In this document: piece by piece, positions 13,293 to 24,062 of the stretch
Position numbering within the stretch: position 1 is the first letter of the stretch
Layout: the number at the start of each line of letters is the position of its first letter
Assembly (NCBI GenBank): GCA_963682175.1
Contig: OY821771.1
Span: 40,754,201 to 40,818,200, forward strand
From: Triglochin maritima
Taxonomy: Eukaryota > Streptophyta > Magnoliopsida > Alismatales > Juncaginaceae
Length of the DNA stretch: 64,000 bases
Direction: 5' to 3'
Notes under the pieces: model-generated
Told to the model about the DNA's origin: nothing
The model's database searches: none
What the model saw: only the letters and a program-made list of their open reading frames with translations
Program-made: the position numbers and the translations under genes

Positions 13293-15128
13293 TTACCGGA
13301 ACAACTCTGGATACTGCTTCCTGACATCCTCCTCGATCTCCCAGGTAGCCTCTCTGACAGTGTGATGCTGCCACCTGACCTTCACCATCGGAATCGCTCT
13401 CCTCCTGAGCTGATGTACCATCTGATCCACAATCTCAACTGGTCTCTCATCTAATGACAAATCCTGCCGGATCTCTGGTACTGCTATCTCTATCACATGA
13501 GCTGGATCGGCCACGTACTTCCTCAGCATAGAAACATAGAAGACGTTGTGAAGTCCTGCGAACTGTGGTGGTAGTGCAATCCTATATGCCACCTCACCGA
13601 CCCGATCCAATATCTCAAAAGGTCCAACATACCTCGGACTCAGCTTCCCCTTCTTCCCGAATCTCATCACCCCTCTGGAAGGCGAGATCTTCAGGAAGAC
13701 ATGATCTCCTACCTCAAAAGTCAGCTCACGCCTCCGGGTATCAGCATAACTCTTCTGCCTGCTCTGTGCTGTAGCTAGTCGTCTCCGAATCACGTCGACC
13801 TTCTCTGAATACAACTGGATAATGTCAGGTCCAACTAGCTGTCTCTCGCCCACATCACTCCAGCATACCGGCGATCTACACGGTCTCCCGTATAATGCCT
13901 CATATGGTGCCATCCCAATACTCGAGTGGTAGCTGTTGTTGTAGGTGAACTCTATCAGCGGCAAGTGCTCATCCCAATGCCCGGCCCAGTCCAGTGTACA
14001 TGCTCTCAGCATGTCCTCCAATGTCTGTATCGTCCGCTCTGACTGGCCATCTGTCTGTGGGTGGAAAGCTGTGCTAAACTTCAGACGTGTCCCCAGTGCT
14101 CTGTGTAGACTCTCCCAAAATCTCGAAGTGAATCTGGGATCTCTGTCCGAAATGATACTGACTGGTACGCCATGAAGTCTGACAATCTCATCAATATATA
14201 ACTTAGCTAGACCCTCCAGAGCAAGAGTGGTCTTAATAGCTAAGAAATGCGCCGACTTGGTCAGTCGATCGACTATAACCCAAATCGCATCGTGGAATCT
14301 CCGTGTCTTCGGTAGCCCCGTAACAAAATCCATCGTCACGTGCTCCCACTTCCACTCGGGCAACTCAATCCTCTGCATCTGCCCTGCTGGTCTCTGGTGC
14401 TCGATCTTCACCTGCTGACAGACCAAACACCTCGACACGAAGTCTGCAACGTCCTTCTTCATACCTCGCCACCAGAAGTTCCGCTGCAGATCTTTGTACA
14501 TCTTGGTGCTCCCTGGATGAATGGAATATCTCGATCTGTGTGCCTCCTCCATGATATTATGTCTCAGGTCCTCTGTCTTCGGCACCCAGATACGATCTCT
14601 GAATCTCAGACCTCCATCCACTCCAACTCTGAAGTCTAACCCATCTCTAGCAGCTAACTGTAACAAACTGCTCAACTCCTCATCTGTAGTCTGAGCATGA
14701 ATCACTGCTGATACTGTCTGAGGCTCTACTCTCAACCCTGCAATCACTGCACCCTCAGAGCTATCAGCAAATGGTCTCCACTCTGCCAAAGACTCTAGCA
14801 GTCGCCACTCCTGAATGCATAGGCCTGCTACTGATACCTCCACCTTCCGGCTCAAAGCGTCTGCAACTGTGTTCGCCTTCCCCGGATGGTAAGAGATAGT
14901 AAAATCATAGTCCTTAATGAACTTAAGCCATCTGCGCTGCCTCATGTTCAGCTCCTTCTGCGAGAACAAGTACTTCAGACTCTGATGATCTGTAAACACC
15001 TCAAACTGCTCGCCATAAAGATAGTGTCTCCAGGTCTTCAGTGCGTGAACCACTGCTGCTAACTCCAAATCATGTGTCGGGTAATTCCTCTCATGGACCT
15101 TCAGCTGTCTGGATGCGTACGCGATCAC
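13293..15128 (-). pseudogene. pol: RNase H - integrase - chromodomain part of the gypsy polyprotein
   Basis: A 611-codon open frame. The N-terminal part is the RNase H C-terminal half (FEVFTDHQSLKYLFSQ, ending HPGKANTVADALSRK). The zinc-binding and core parts of integrase follow: CLVCQQVK, then TMDFVTG (first catalytic Asp), SDRDPRFTSRFW (second Asp) and TDGQSERTIQ (Glu), so the DDE triad is intact. A GPF/Y-type region (RYVGPFEIL) and a C-terminal chromodomain-like segment (VRWQHHTVREATWE) end the frame. The chromodomain-type tail is known to direct integration of chromoviruses. It is called a pseudogene because its link to the RT frame upstream is broken. Confidence 0.92.
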
Positions 15129-15580
15129 CCTCCCGTGCTACATAAGTACACATCCTAAGCCAACACCTGAAGCGTCGCTATAAATCACGAATCCACCCGT
15201 GCCACTCGGCAATGACAAAACGGGTGCTGTGGTCAACAGTCTCTTCAGCTCCTGAAAGCTGTCCTCGCACTTCTACGACCATACAAAGGTGACTCCCTTC
15301 TGCGTCAGAGCCGTCAGTGGTGCTGCCAATCTCGAGAAGTTTTTGATGAAGCGACGGTAATAACCCGCCAGTCCAACAAAGCTCCTAATCTCCGTCACGC
15401 TCGTAGGGGCCTCCACTGTGTCACTGCCTCTACCTTCGCCGGATCCACTGATATCCCCTCTGCCGATACAATGTGTCCGAGGAATGCCACTCTGTCCAAC
15501 CAAAACTCGCACTTTGAGAACTTAGCATATAACTGCTGAGCCCTCAATATGCTGAGTACAATCCTCAGATGCTCTCTGTG
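15129..15580 (-). pseudogene. broken RT/RNase H junction of the gypsy polyprotein
   Basis: Conserved polyprotein sequence continues here but in pieces. A TAG follows SPDVE (15578-15580). The frame shifts near 15410 between VEAVTQWRP and [16 protein letters not shown], consistent with loss of one or two bases in a C run. A further TAG lies near 15271 (after FVWS) and another near 15137 (before HGRVIAY). Each interrupts motifs that are continuous in intact elements, so this copy cannot make a full polyprotein. Confidence 0.85.
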
Positions 15581-17734
15581 CTACTCCACATCTGGCGAAT
15601 AGATCAAAATGTCATCCACGAAGACAATCACAAATATATCAATATACTGCCTGAATGTCCGGTGCATCAGATCCATGAACGCTGCCGGAGCATTCGTCAA
15701 TCCAAATGGCATCACCAAGAACTCATAGTGTCCATATCTCGTCCTGAAGGCTGTCTTCTGGATGTCCTCATCTCGGATCCTCAACTGGTGATATCCTGAA
15801 CGCAGGTCAATCTTCGAGAAAACCTTCGCTGACTGCAGCTGGTCAAAGAGGTCCTCGATCCTAGGTAAGGGATACCTATTCTTCACCGTCACCTGGTTCA
15901 GCATCCTGTAGTCTATGCACATCCTCAAGGATCCGTCCTTCTTCTTCACAAACAAAACTGGTGCACCCCAAGGCGAGACACTCGGCCTGATAAATCCAGA
16001 GTCCATCAATTCCTGCAACTGCTTCTTCAACTCTGTCAACTCAGCAGGTGTCATCCGGTATGGAGCCTTCGACTGTGGTGTAGTGCCAGCTACCAACTCT
16101 ATGCCGAACTCCAACTCCCGGTGTGGTGGTAAACCTGGAATCTCCGCTGGAAAAACATCCGCGAACTCCTGCACCACCTCTATGTTCTCTAGCCTCTGAG
16201 ACTCTGCCTCCGCAACTACAAGTGTCGCCAGAAATGCTGCACATCCCTGCTGTAACAGTCTCTGAGCTCTCACAGCAGATACAATAATGCGACCCCCTCT
16301 GCTTCTGATCCCTCTAATCAAAATATCAGGCAAACCCTTCCTCGGGATCAAAATCTTCTTCTCACGGCACAAGACTCGAACATCATATTGGGACAGCCAA
16401 TCCATCCCAAGTATGACATCAAAGTCCTCCATCGGTAGCAAGACCAGGTCTACCGGAAACTCCTGATCTCCCGAAACAACCGTGGCGCCGGGGACAAATC
16501 TCCCCACAGTGCCCACCAGACCCAGGGGTGTGCTGACCTCCAAAGTGGCAGTCAACATCGCAAGGGTACAACCCAACACTCCCGCAAATCGCTCTGAGAT
16601 GAACGAGTGTGTCGCGCCACAATCAAAGAGCACCCTAGCTACTGAACCAGCGACAAGAAGTGTACCTTCCACAACAACGCCTCCATCACGAGCCTCCTCT
16701 GCCTGGATGGTGAAAACTCTGCCGGTGCGCTGTCCCTGCTGTGGTCTAAAAGGTGGTCTACCTCCGCCTCCACCTCTGCCGGGTGCTGGTAACCCTGGTG
16801 GTCTGCTCGGTCCAGCTCCTCGGCTCGGACAGCTCCTAATAAAGTGGCCCAGCTGACCACAACCATGACAAGCTCCGGGGGTGAAGCACGGCCCGGAGTG
16901 AAACCTCCCACAACTACCACAAGGCTCAGGTCGTGGTACTGCAACTCCTGCTCCCTCGAATCGGGGCCTCTTGCCCGGATTCCCTCCAGTCTGACCTCCC
17001 GGCCGCCCAGAGAACCTACCCGATGGCCTCCTCTCATCCTGGTAGTTCTCTCTGTAGTCACGATCGAGAACAGTAGCACTCTTCACTGCATCGGCTAACG
17101 TGCTCGGCATATGTGTCAGCACATTCGTCCTCAACTGCTTCCGGAGCCCTCGGACGAACTTCCCCGCTCTCTGCTCCTGTGTGATATACATCTCAGGACA
17201 GTAACGCTCTAGGGCTTTGAACTTCCCGATGTAGCCTGCCAGGGTCATGTCTCCCTGCTGAAGACTAAGAAACTCCTCCCTCTTCGCGTCCTGAACATGC
17301 TGCGGAAAGTACTGCTCGTTGAACTCGCCAACGAACTCCTCCCAGGCTATATCGTCTCTGTCCGCAAACACCACTGCAGATGTGGACCTCCACCAGTTGG
17401 ACGCATCACCGCCCAAAACATAAGTAGCCAGACCCACTCTCGCCTCTGGAGGACAACCAATAGCACTGAAGATCTTCTGCATCGTGAAGATCCACTCCTC
17501 CGCAGCCTCTGCGTCATACTGCCCCAGAAAGGTAGGCGGATGCTGGCGCATAAACCGGTCATGCATAACGCCAGTCCCCGTCTGCCCAGTCTGTGCTGTC
17601 TGCTGCTGTAGCATCTCTGTCAGACGTCCGACCGTATCGAACAATGTCCGACGCTCATCCTCCCACGCCTCATCCCTCGCAGTCTCACTCTCACCGCGAG
17701 TATGGGCAACAACCTTCCCCCGTTTAGGAGGCAT
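15581..17734 (-). pseudogene. gag-pol: gag - protease - reverse transcriptase part of the gypsy polyprotein
   Basis: The likely start is the methionine of [14 protein letters not shown] at 17734; an earlier in-frame methionine lies at 17779. Domains in order: retrotransposon gag ([15 protein letters not shown] through SNWWR), a CCHC zinc knuckle [14 protein letters not shown], an aspartic protease with [11 protein letters not shown] (Cys in place of the usual Ser/Thr of the D-S/T-G motif), and reverse transcriptase with [25 protein letters not shown] and the FVDDILIY catalytic motif. The frame ends at a premature TAG shortly after FVDD. Cytoplasmic virus-like particle and cDNA functions are inferred from the family. 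Confidence 0.92.
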
Positions 17735-17842
17735 CTGCCAAAAGAAACAAGACAATATCAATATAATCTGGGCATGCATGATCCTCTAGACCTAACTCCT
17801 AACTCAAAGGTGGTTTCTTTGGACAAGTACGCCGAGATCAAC

Positions 17843-17855
17843 GCTCTGATACCAA
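17843..17855 (-). other. primer-binding site (initiator tRNA-Met)
   Basis: The minus strand reads TTGGTATCAGAGC two bases inside the 5' LTR boundary, the standard plant retrotransposon primer-binding site complementary to the 3' end of initiator tRNA-Met. It fixes the orientation of the element. Confidence 0.9.
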
Positions 17856-17857
17856 AT

Positions 17858-19851
17858 TGTAACGTACCCGAAAACAGCGGAAAATTTAAACAATAATAAA
17901 GACCGTCAACGGTCAACACAGGGCACGTCACGGGAAAACAAACCAACATATATATAAAATATATAAGATACGGACCCACGTGGAAGTCAAACTATATAAA
18001 TGAGTCAACTGTGATTACAACAAAAGTGAATATACATGTAATCACTACCTCAAACAAAAGAAGATATAAAAGAGAACAGGATCTGATCCCGGGGGCACTC
18101 TCCTCGGTCACCACCTGACTCTAATGCTACTCGCTACCTGAAATGAAAACAAACAAACATGCCTGAGTTCCCTGAAGGAACCCCGTATGCCAAACCTCCT
18201 AAAATATAAAAAGGAAGTTAAAGACAATGCAATACAATGCACATGATCATCCACCTCGGGCCCACAATAATGCCCTCATCGCCTCCGCGGCACTGAACCA
18301 CTCCCGTCACTAGGGTCAAGTCAGTCCACTGCTGCCTCACAAGGGTCAGTCGACACCACTGCTCCCCAAAAGTGCAGGAAGGAACCCCCGGTACACGCCG
18401 CCACCCCAGGAGCGAGTTAGCCCGCCGAATACACAACTCGGGTCAGACGACAGTCGCTGCTCCCCCAAGAGCCGCCAAGCGCGCACCCTGCCGGAACATC
18501 CTTGGCCTACCGCTAAACCCTCGCAAACTGCCCAAGGTTTACGGCACACATCCCTCACACCCCGCTCGGTAAGAGAGGCAACAGTAATACAATAATACGC
18601 ATTCGTCGAAGGTGAAATCCGTAGCTCTCAAAGCCGGTAATCAACCGTCGCCTCAGAGCCGGTAGTCGACCTATACTCAACGGATCGCGTGTGGATAAAT
18701 CCACCAACCTGCGGCAGATCGGTCGACCGCTAAAAGCACACCGGTCGACCGGTCCCCCACACAGTACACGGTACTGTACAAACAAGCCTATCGGTCGAAC
18801 CACGCCAACCGAATTACCGACCAATCGGTCGAACAAAAGTCATCTAGCGGTCGACCGTTTCGATGGTCTACGCTATACATTTTATATACATATATATCCA
18901 ATCGGTCAAACCAGGGTCCGTTCCACCGATAAGGAAAACTGCCTGAATCCTGCCTACAGCATTCGGTCGACCGAAACCTACCTTCCGGTCGACCGATCTA
19001 CAGGCCCATCACTGCAGGAAAACTGCACGCGGTCGGTCGACCGAATCAGAACGAGCAATCGACCGTTTAGATGGTCAACGCTCTGACCGACTTTGCGCAG
19101 TTCGGTCGACCGAGACACACACTCGGTCGGCCGAAGGCCTGTCTAACCTATCTACTGGGTTCGGTCGACCGAAACAACACCGGTCGACCGACTAATGTAA
19201 CCCTTTCTTTCCCGCGAAATTTGGCATAAACGGTCGACCGTCACACAGACATCGTTCGACCGTTTTCGGGCAGTAAGTTAATATTTATAAATATCGGTCG
19301 ACCGACCCATATACCGGTCGACCGAACAATACATCTTCCCACTGGACAGGCATCATTTAGGCGTCGTTCGGTCGACCGAACCCTCAATCGGTCGACCGAA
19401 CAGGTCGTCTTCAACCTCCGTCCAGTAGGGTTTTCACCGGAGAAACGACACCAACGCCGTACTCTACACTCCCACACCTCTTGGGGAGTTAATATGAAGA
19501 CTTGGCATACCTTTTGGTCGAGTGAAGAAGCCTCCCAAGCTTTGGCAACCTCTTCTCTTCTTCTTCCCTTCTTCTTCTCCTCTTCTTCTTCTTTACTTCT
19601 TCTCTCCTTCTTCTTCTCCAAAGAAATCTCCTCTCTCACTCTCTGATAATCCAAAAATGAAGCAAAACGTTTCAAACAAAATCTTATCTAACTATATATA
19701 TCACCTTTAGTTAACCACCTCCAAATCTACCAACCAAAGCAAGCCACCTCATCTTCCCATCCTTATCTCCTCACCTCTTCATTAACATACTTAATTAGGG
19801 TAAGTTAGGTTTAGTTTAGTTTAATTTTAGTATTTAGATTAGGTTATTACA
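17858..19851 (-). repeat. 5' LTR of the gypsy element with CGGTCGACCG palindromes
   Basis: A 1994-bp LTR, TG...CA. On the coding (minus) strand a TATATATAG box near 19697 precedes a GA-rich leader. The segment 18720-19400 holds more than a dozen exact CGGTCGACCG palindromes plus near copies, spaced irregularly, typically 20-100 bp apart. Because they lie after the TATA box on the coding strand, they would be in the transcribed part of the LTR. Confidence 0.93.
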
Positions 19852-20016
19852 ACATTCTCTTTGGCCAAATCAAGGAAGTCGGAGAGAGCCACAAGTTTCC
19901 CTGCATTCCTTGCAGCATGATTTCGATCCAATCCAACATAGAGCATATGAGGTTATTATAGCAGTTAAGAGAGAGAGAGAAAAATAACATTAGAAGACAT
20001 GCTAATATTATGTTTG

Positions 20017-20372
20017 TGTTGAGAAAATAATCTCACATTGCTAAACACAAATTGTGTGCTACACTTTGTAATAGAGTTGGATTCATTACTCTTCACCTAA
20101 GTGCTCAGGTTTTGTTGAAGTGGTGGGTCAACCAAATTTTAACATGATATCAGAACGGGTCGATTGGCGTGTGGGGCCCCACTCCAACTTATATTGTCTA
20201 CACGTAGACACGGAAAAAATTATCCCGGTCACGCGTGCGGGGGAGTGTTGAGAAAATAGTCTCACATTGTTAAACACAAATTGTATACACGACTCTATAA
20301 TAGAGTTGAATCCATTATCCTTCACTTAAGTGCTTAAGTTTTGTTAAGTTGGTGAGCCAACCAAATTTAACA
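20017..20372 (+). mobile_element. TRIM-like miniature LTR retrotransposon
   Basis: Two direct terminal repeats of 128 and 127 bp (20017-20144 and 20246-20372) start TGTTGAGAAAATA and end AACCAAATTT(T)AACA. Directly after the first repeat comes TGATATCAGAACGG, a variant of the tRNA-Met primer site TGGTATCAGAGC; directly before the second comes a G-rich tract (GGGGGAG) as polypurine tract. The internal part is only about 100 bp and non-coding. These are the hallmarks of a TRIM. A clean target duplication was not found. It lies in an intron of the GDPDL relic. Confidence 0.82.
20145..20158 (+). other. variant primer-binding site of the TRIM
   Basis: TGATATCAGAACGG immediately follows the first 128-bp terminal repeat and differs at two positions in the first twelve from the consensus TGGTATCAGAGC. 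Confidence 0.65.
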
Positions 20373-20813
20373 GGAAAATGCTTGACCAGTGGTATCGATA
20401 CGAAGTAAGTTTGGCTCTTTCAATTTTCATTTCCAAAGTGGTAGGTCTTTGAACTGCGATTATTGAATTTTCTCAAGGAAGAATGGCTTTTGTGATGATA
20501 ATGTTAAGATAAATCCGAAACTGAAATCCAAGCAATTCTTTATAGGAGCGTCAATTAATTATCTCTAGTGTCATAAAAGCAACTATAGAAGAAAAATTAG
20601 ATCCAAAATCTTAAACTTAAAGTTCACTAATCTAAGTAAATTAACTATGATCTACTACAACAAAAGTTGGCCAGTTCTACCTGTGCTACCATGGTAATGT
20701 GCCACCTAACTAAAAAAGTATTAACTAACCACTGTTCCAAATCATACAAGCAGATATACCATATCGAAGCGATTGTGTAGGAACGCTTACGCTTCAATGT
20801 TTCTGTAACGTAC

Positions 20814-22676
20814 TCGAAAACAACGGAAAATTTAAAACAATAATAAAGACCGTCAACGGTCAACACCAGACACGTCATGGAAAAACAAACCAACATATAT
20901 AATATATATAAGATATAGATCCACGTGGAAGTTAAATATACAAACTGACTGTGATTACAACAAAACTATACAATAAGTAATCACCTCAAAAGGAAGAGAC
21001 TAACATTACAGGATCTGATCCCGGGGGCACCCTCCTCGGTCACCACCTGACTCTAATGCTACTCGCTACATGAAATGAAAACAGACAAACATGCCTGAGT
21101 TCCCTGAAGGAACCCCGTATACCAAAACTCCTAAAATATAAAAGGAATTAAAGACAATGCAATGCAATACACATGATCATCCACCTCGGGCCCACAATAA
21201 TGCCCCTCTCCGCCTCCGCGGTACTGAACCACTCCTGCCACGAGGGTCAAGTCAGTCCACTGCTGCCTCACAAGGGTCAGTCGGCACCACTGCTCCCCAA
21301 ACGTGCAGGAAGGAACCCCGGTACGACGCCGCCACCCCAAGAGCGAGTCAGCCCGCCGAATACACTACTCGGGTCAGACGACAACCGCTGCTCCCCCAAG
21401 AGCCGCCTAGACGTGCACCCTGCCAGAACATCCTCGGCCTACCGCTAAACCCTAGCAAACTGCCCAAGGTTTACGGCACACATCCCTCACACCCCGCTCG
21501 GTAAGAGAGGCAACATTAATACAATAATACGCCCTCGTCGAAGGTGAAATCCGTCGCTCTCAAAGCCGGTAATCAACCGTCGCCTCAGAGCCGGTAGTCA
21601 ACCTATACTCAACGGATCGCGTGTGAATAAATCCACCAACCTGCGGCAGATCGGTCAACCGGTCCTCCACATAGTACTCGGTACTGTACAAACAAGTGTA
21701 CCGGTCGAATCACGCCAACCGAATTACCGACCCATTGGTCGAACAAAAGTCATCTAGCGGTCGACTGTTTGGATGATCTACGCTATACAATTTTATATAA
21801 TATATATATCCGATCGGTCGAACGAAGGGGCCGTTCAACCGATAAGAGGAAATTCAGCATTTTGCCTAAGTGGTATTCGGTCGACCGGAACTGCTATACA
21901 GTTCGACCGAAACATCACAGGCACTCTACTGCTTAATTAAAATGCTCAGTCGGTCGACCGAAAGTTAAAGAGCGGTCGACCGTTTTGATAGTCAAAGCTC
22001 CCAACCGACTTAGCATCGAATAGATCGGTCGAACAAGGTTAAGGACGTTCGACCGTTTAATAAGTCAAAATCCCCAACCGACCTATTCTCATTGTTTTTC
22101 GGTCGACCGGCTAAGTGGTCCCGTTCGACCGATAACAACATCACCCATTTTCCCGCACGAATTTGGCATAACGGTCGACCGTCCATAGACATCGTTCGAC
22201 CGTTCGCGGGTACAAATCAATATAATAATAGGATCGGTCGACTGTCCACAGGCACCGGTCGACCGGTCGTCGTCTTCAACCTATGATCAGGTTGAAATCC
22301 GATGAGGAATTCGATACCAACGTCGATCCCCAACACTCACAAGCTAAAGTGAGTTATATTGAAGACTTGACATACCTTTTTGACGTTCGTGGAAGTCTCC
22401 CAAGCTTTGGCAAACCCAACCCACTTCTTCTCCTCTTCTTCTTCTTCACTTCTTCTCTCCTTCTTCTTCTCCAAAGAAATCGCCTCTCTCACTCTCTGAT
22501 AATCCAAACAATGAAGAAACGTTTTAGTTAAAACCTAACACCTCTATTTATAGGAAAAACCAAATCTTATCCAACCTCCACCTCACTCTCCACCTCATGT
22601 TTCACTGTAGCAAGTTTAATTAAGATTAATTAGGTTTAGTTTAGTTTAATTTAGGTGTTTAGATTAGGTTATTACA
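20814..22676 (-). mobile_element. solo LTR of the same gypsy family
   Basis: An 1863-bp sequence collinear with the gypsy LTR at 17858-19851, starting TGTAACGTACTCG and ending GGTTATTACA, without internal genes. It is flanked by GTTTC (20809-20813) and GTTTT (22677-22681), a 5-bp target duplication with one mismatch. It sits in a GDPDL exon between the codons for NEIKT and LKRKR. It also carries CGGTCGACCG palindromes and degenerate copies at about 21690-22270. It is more diverged than the two LTRs of the complete element, so it is an older insertion reduced by LTR-LTR recombination. Confidence 0.92.
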
Positions 22677-22908
22677 GTTTTGATCTCGTTCCAGGTAAGA
22701 TCAAAAGAATATATGACACTGTAATTTCCTATTTCAGGGACACGAGAGGTGAGATTAACAAAGTTTGTTATGGCAGTGGTGCTTGCAGTTAGATCCGGAA
22801 AAAGAGAGCAGAAAGGAACCCCGTCTTTCGACATCTGAACCGAGCAATCAATAACATCGGCACCGTCATCAATGGCTTGTCGGTAAGCGAGGTCGCTGGA
22901 TGCAGCAT

Positions 22909-23159
22909 TGTTAGAGCATAATGTCTATTTAGGTCCAGCTAGTACACACCTCTTATTCTCTTGTAATGAAGTCCAATGGACTTATCATTTATATTTGTAT
23001 TTGCTTTCCAGGTTATGTAGTTAGATCATGTTTAATCCCACATTGATAGTTACGTAAATGTAATCACCAACTTCTACTATAAATACATTTCCTCATTCTC
23101 ATTTAAATTATTAAGTGAGAAAGAGTTTCTTATCTCTTGTGCCATTCTAAATTTCTACA
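22909..23159 (+). mobile_element. 251-bp solo LTR inserted in a GDPDL exon
   Basis: The sequence starts TGTTAGAGC, ends TTTCTACA, and is flanked by a perfect 5-bp duplication AGCAT (22904-22908 and 23160-23164). Removing it plus one AGCAT restores the reading frame of the GDPDL exon (GVYAASSDLAY). It contains CTATAAATAC, a likely TATA box, on the plus strand. Short size and TGTTAG start suit a copia-type or TRIM LTR. Confidence 0.88.
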
Positions 23160-24062
23160 AGCATAGACTCCACTCGCTCCTCCATGCGAGATCACCAGAA
23201 ACTTTCCTGCAGGACAAACATAACATCTTAGTTTTCTCCATATAGTGAGTCAATTGTTTATTCTTAATGGCAACATATATACCTTTGCCTAAATCAGAGC
23301 TCTTCTTGTTGTGCGCAAAGCAAGCTGCATCGTTATAAATAAGAATCATATCTACATGTTAAGTCATTACAACCAATAACCAAATAATATTCCAGTTATG
23401 AATTCAGTGTAATATTTTTCTTGTGTATTTGGATGGATGTCAGTCATTTCACTAGGTAGTCATCATTTGTGACACTAAAAATTCTGCATTGTCATGTTTA
23501 CTCAAACTGGAATTTCAATTCTAATTTAAAACTAAGTTGGCTGGAAACTTGATAATGTGACTTGCCTATACTTTCTGATGCAGTAGATGGGAAGTCAGTT
23601 AGCAAACCATCAACCGTAAATTCTTTATTGCCAATATATTGCAGGTACTCAGCCGTAGGACTGTAACTATAGTTGTAGCTTTCTGGTTAATCGTTGGCAA
23701 AGCCTGAAGCATACACCTCGAGACCTTCTTTGTGAGCATCTTCGACAAGCCTAGTGTGAGGGAGAAGATAATTTTGCACGTTGACTGGCCATATGTAAGT
23801 CTTAGGCACTAGAATTCCTGAAGCAAATGACTTGACGGTCGAAAGATTATCCAGAAACGATCCGTAAGTTCGGTTTGTGGTCGGTTCGACTACATCATTG
23901 TCTAAGAAATGGAAGACCAGCTTTTCTTTCTTCACCTTGCTTCTGATGCTCTTCAGGAATCCAATCTCGGGGGACGAAATGTAATCGATCCTATCAGTTT
24001 TTATCAGTTCAGTTATGTACTTGATTGGATCTTGCTTGTGCTGGCTTAGGAACGTCGGGTAC

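Larger units (their letters stand above)
11847..19851 (-). mobile_element. full-length Ty3/gypsy chromovirus-like LTR retrotransposon
   Basis: An 8.0-kb element inserted in a GDPDL exon, coding strand minus. LTRs with TG...CA ends lie at 11847-13243 (3' LTR) and 17858-19851 (5' LTR). It is flanked by GCATT (11842-11846) and ACATT (19852-19856), a 5-bp target duplication with one mismatch. A primer-binding site complementary to initiator tRNA-Met (TGGTATCAGAGC) follows the 5' LTR, and a purine-rich tract precedes the 3' LTR. The order gag-protease-RT-RNaseH-integrase with a C-terminal chromodomain-like segment points to the Tekay/Del type of chromovirus. The LTRs are nearly identical apart from one 0.6-kb deletion, so insertion is probably recent; pol nevertheless carries several stops and a frameshift. 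Confidence 0.95.
11225..24062 (-). pseudogene. glycerophosphodiester phosphodiesterase-like (GDPDL/SHV3-type) pseudogene broken by LTR insertions
   Basis: Minus-strand exons match plant GDPDL proteins, which are cell-surface, usually GPI-anchored proteins with two tandem GDPD-type domains involved in wall organisation. Pieces in gene order: 24062-23566 (end of domain 1, with DYISSPE, VPKTYIWPV and VYASGFAND motifs), 23324-23283, then one exon cut into 23206-23160, 22908-22677 and 20813-20760 (start of domain 2, DDGADVIDCSVQMSKDGVPF), a later exon cut into about 19945-19852 and 11846-11814, and 11719-11225 (domain 2 C-terminus, ending at TAA). Lesions: a TAA replaces a codon just after GFAND (near 23686); LTR elements sit inside exons at three places; the exons coding the N-terminal half of domain 1 are absent up to the transporter. 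The first intron seen uses a GC donor (GCAAGT). The acceptor near 19945 could not be placed. The original was probably about 700 residues or more. Confidence 0.9.

Noticed and set aside
20017..20372. TRIM as Cassandra-type element
   Set aside because: Cassandra TRIMs carry a 5S rRNA-like segment in the LTR; no such segment was recognised in these 128-bp repeats.
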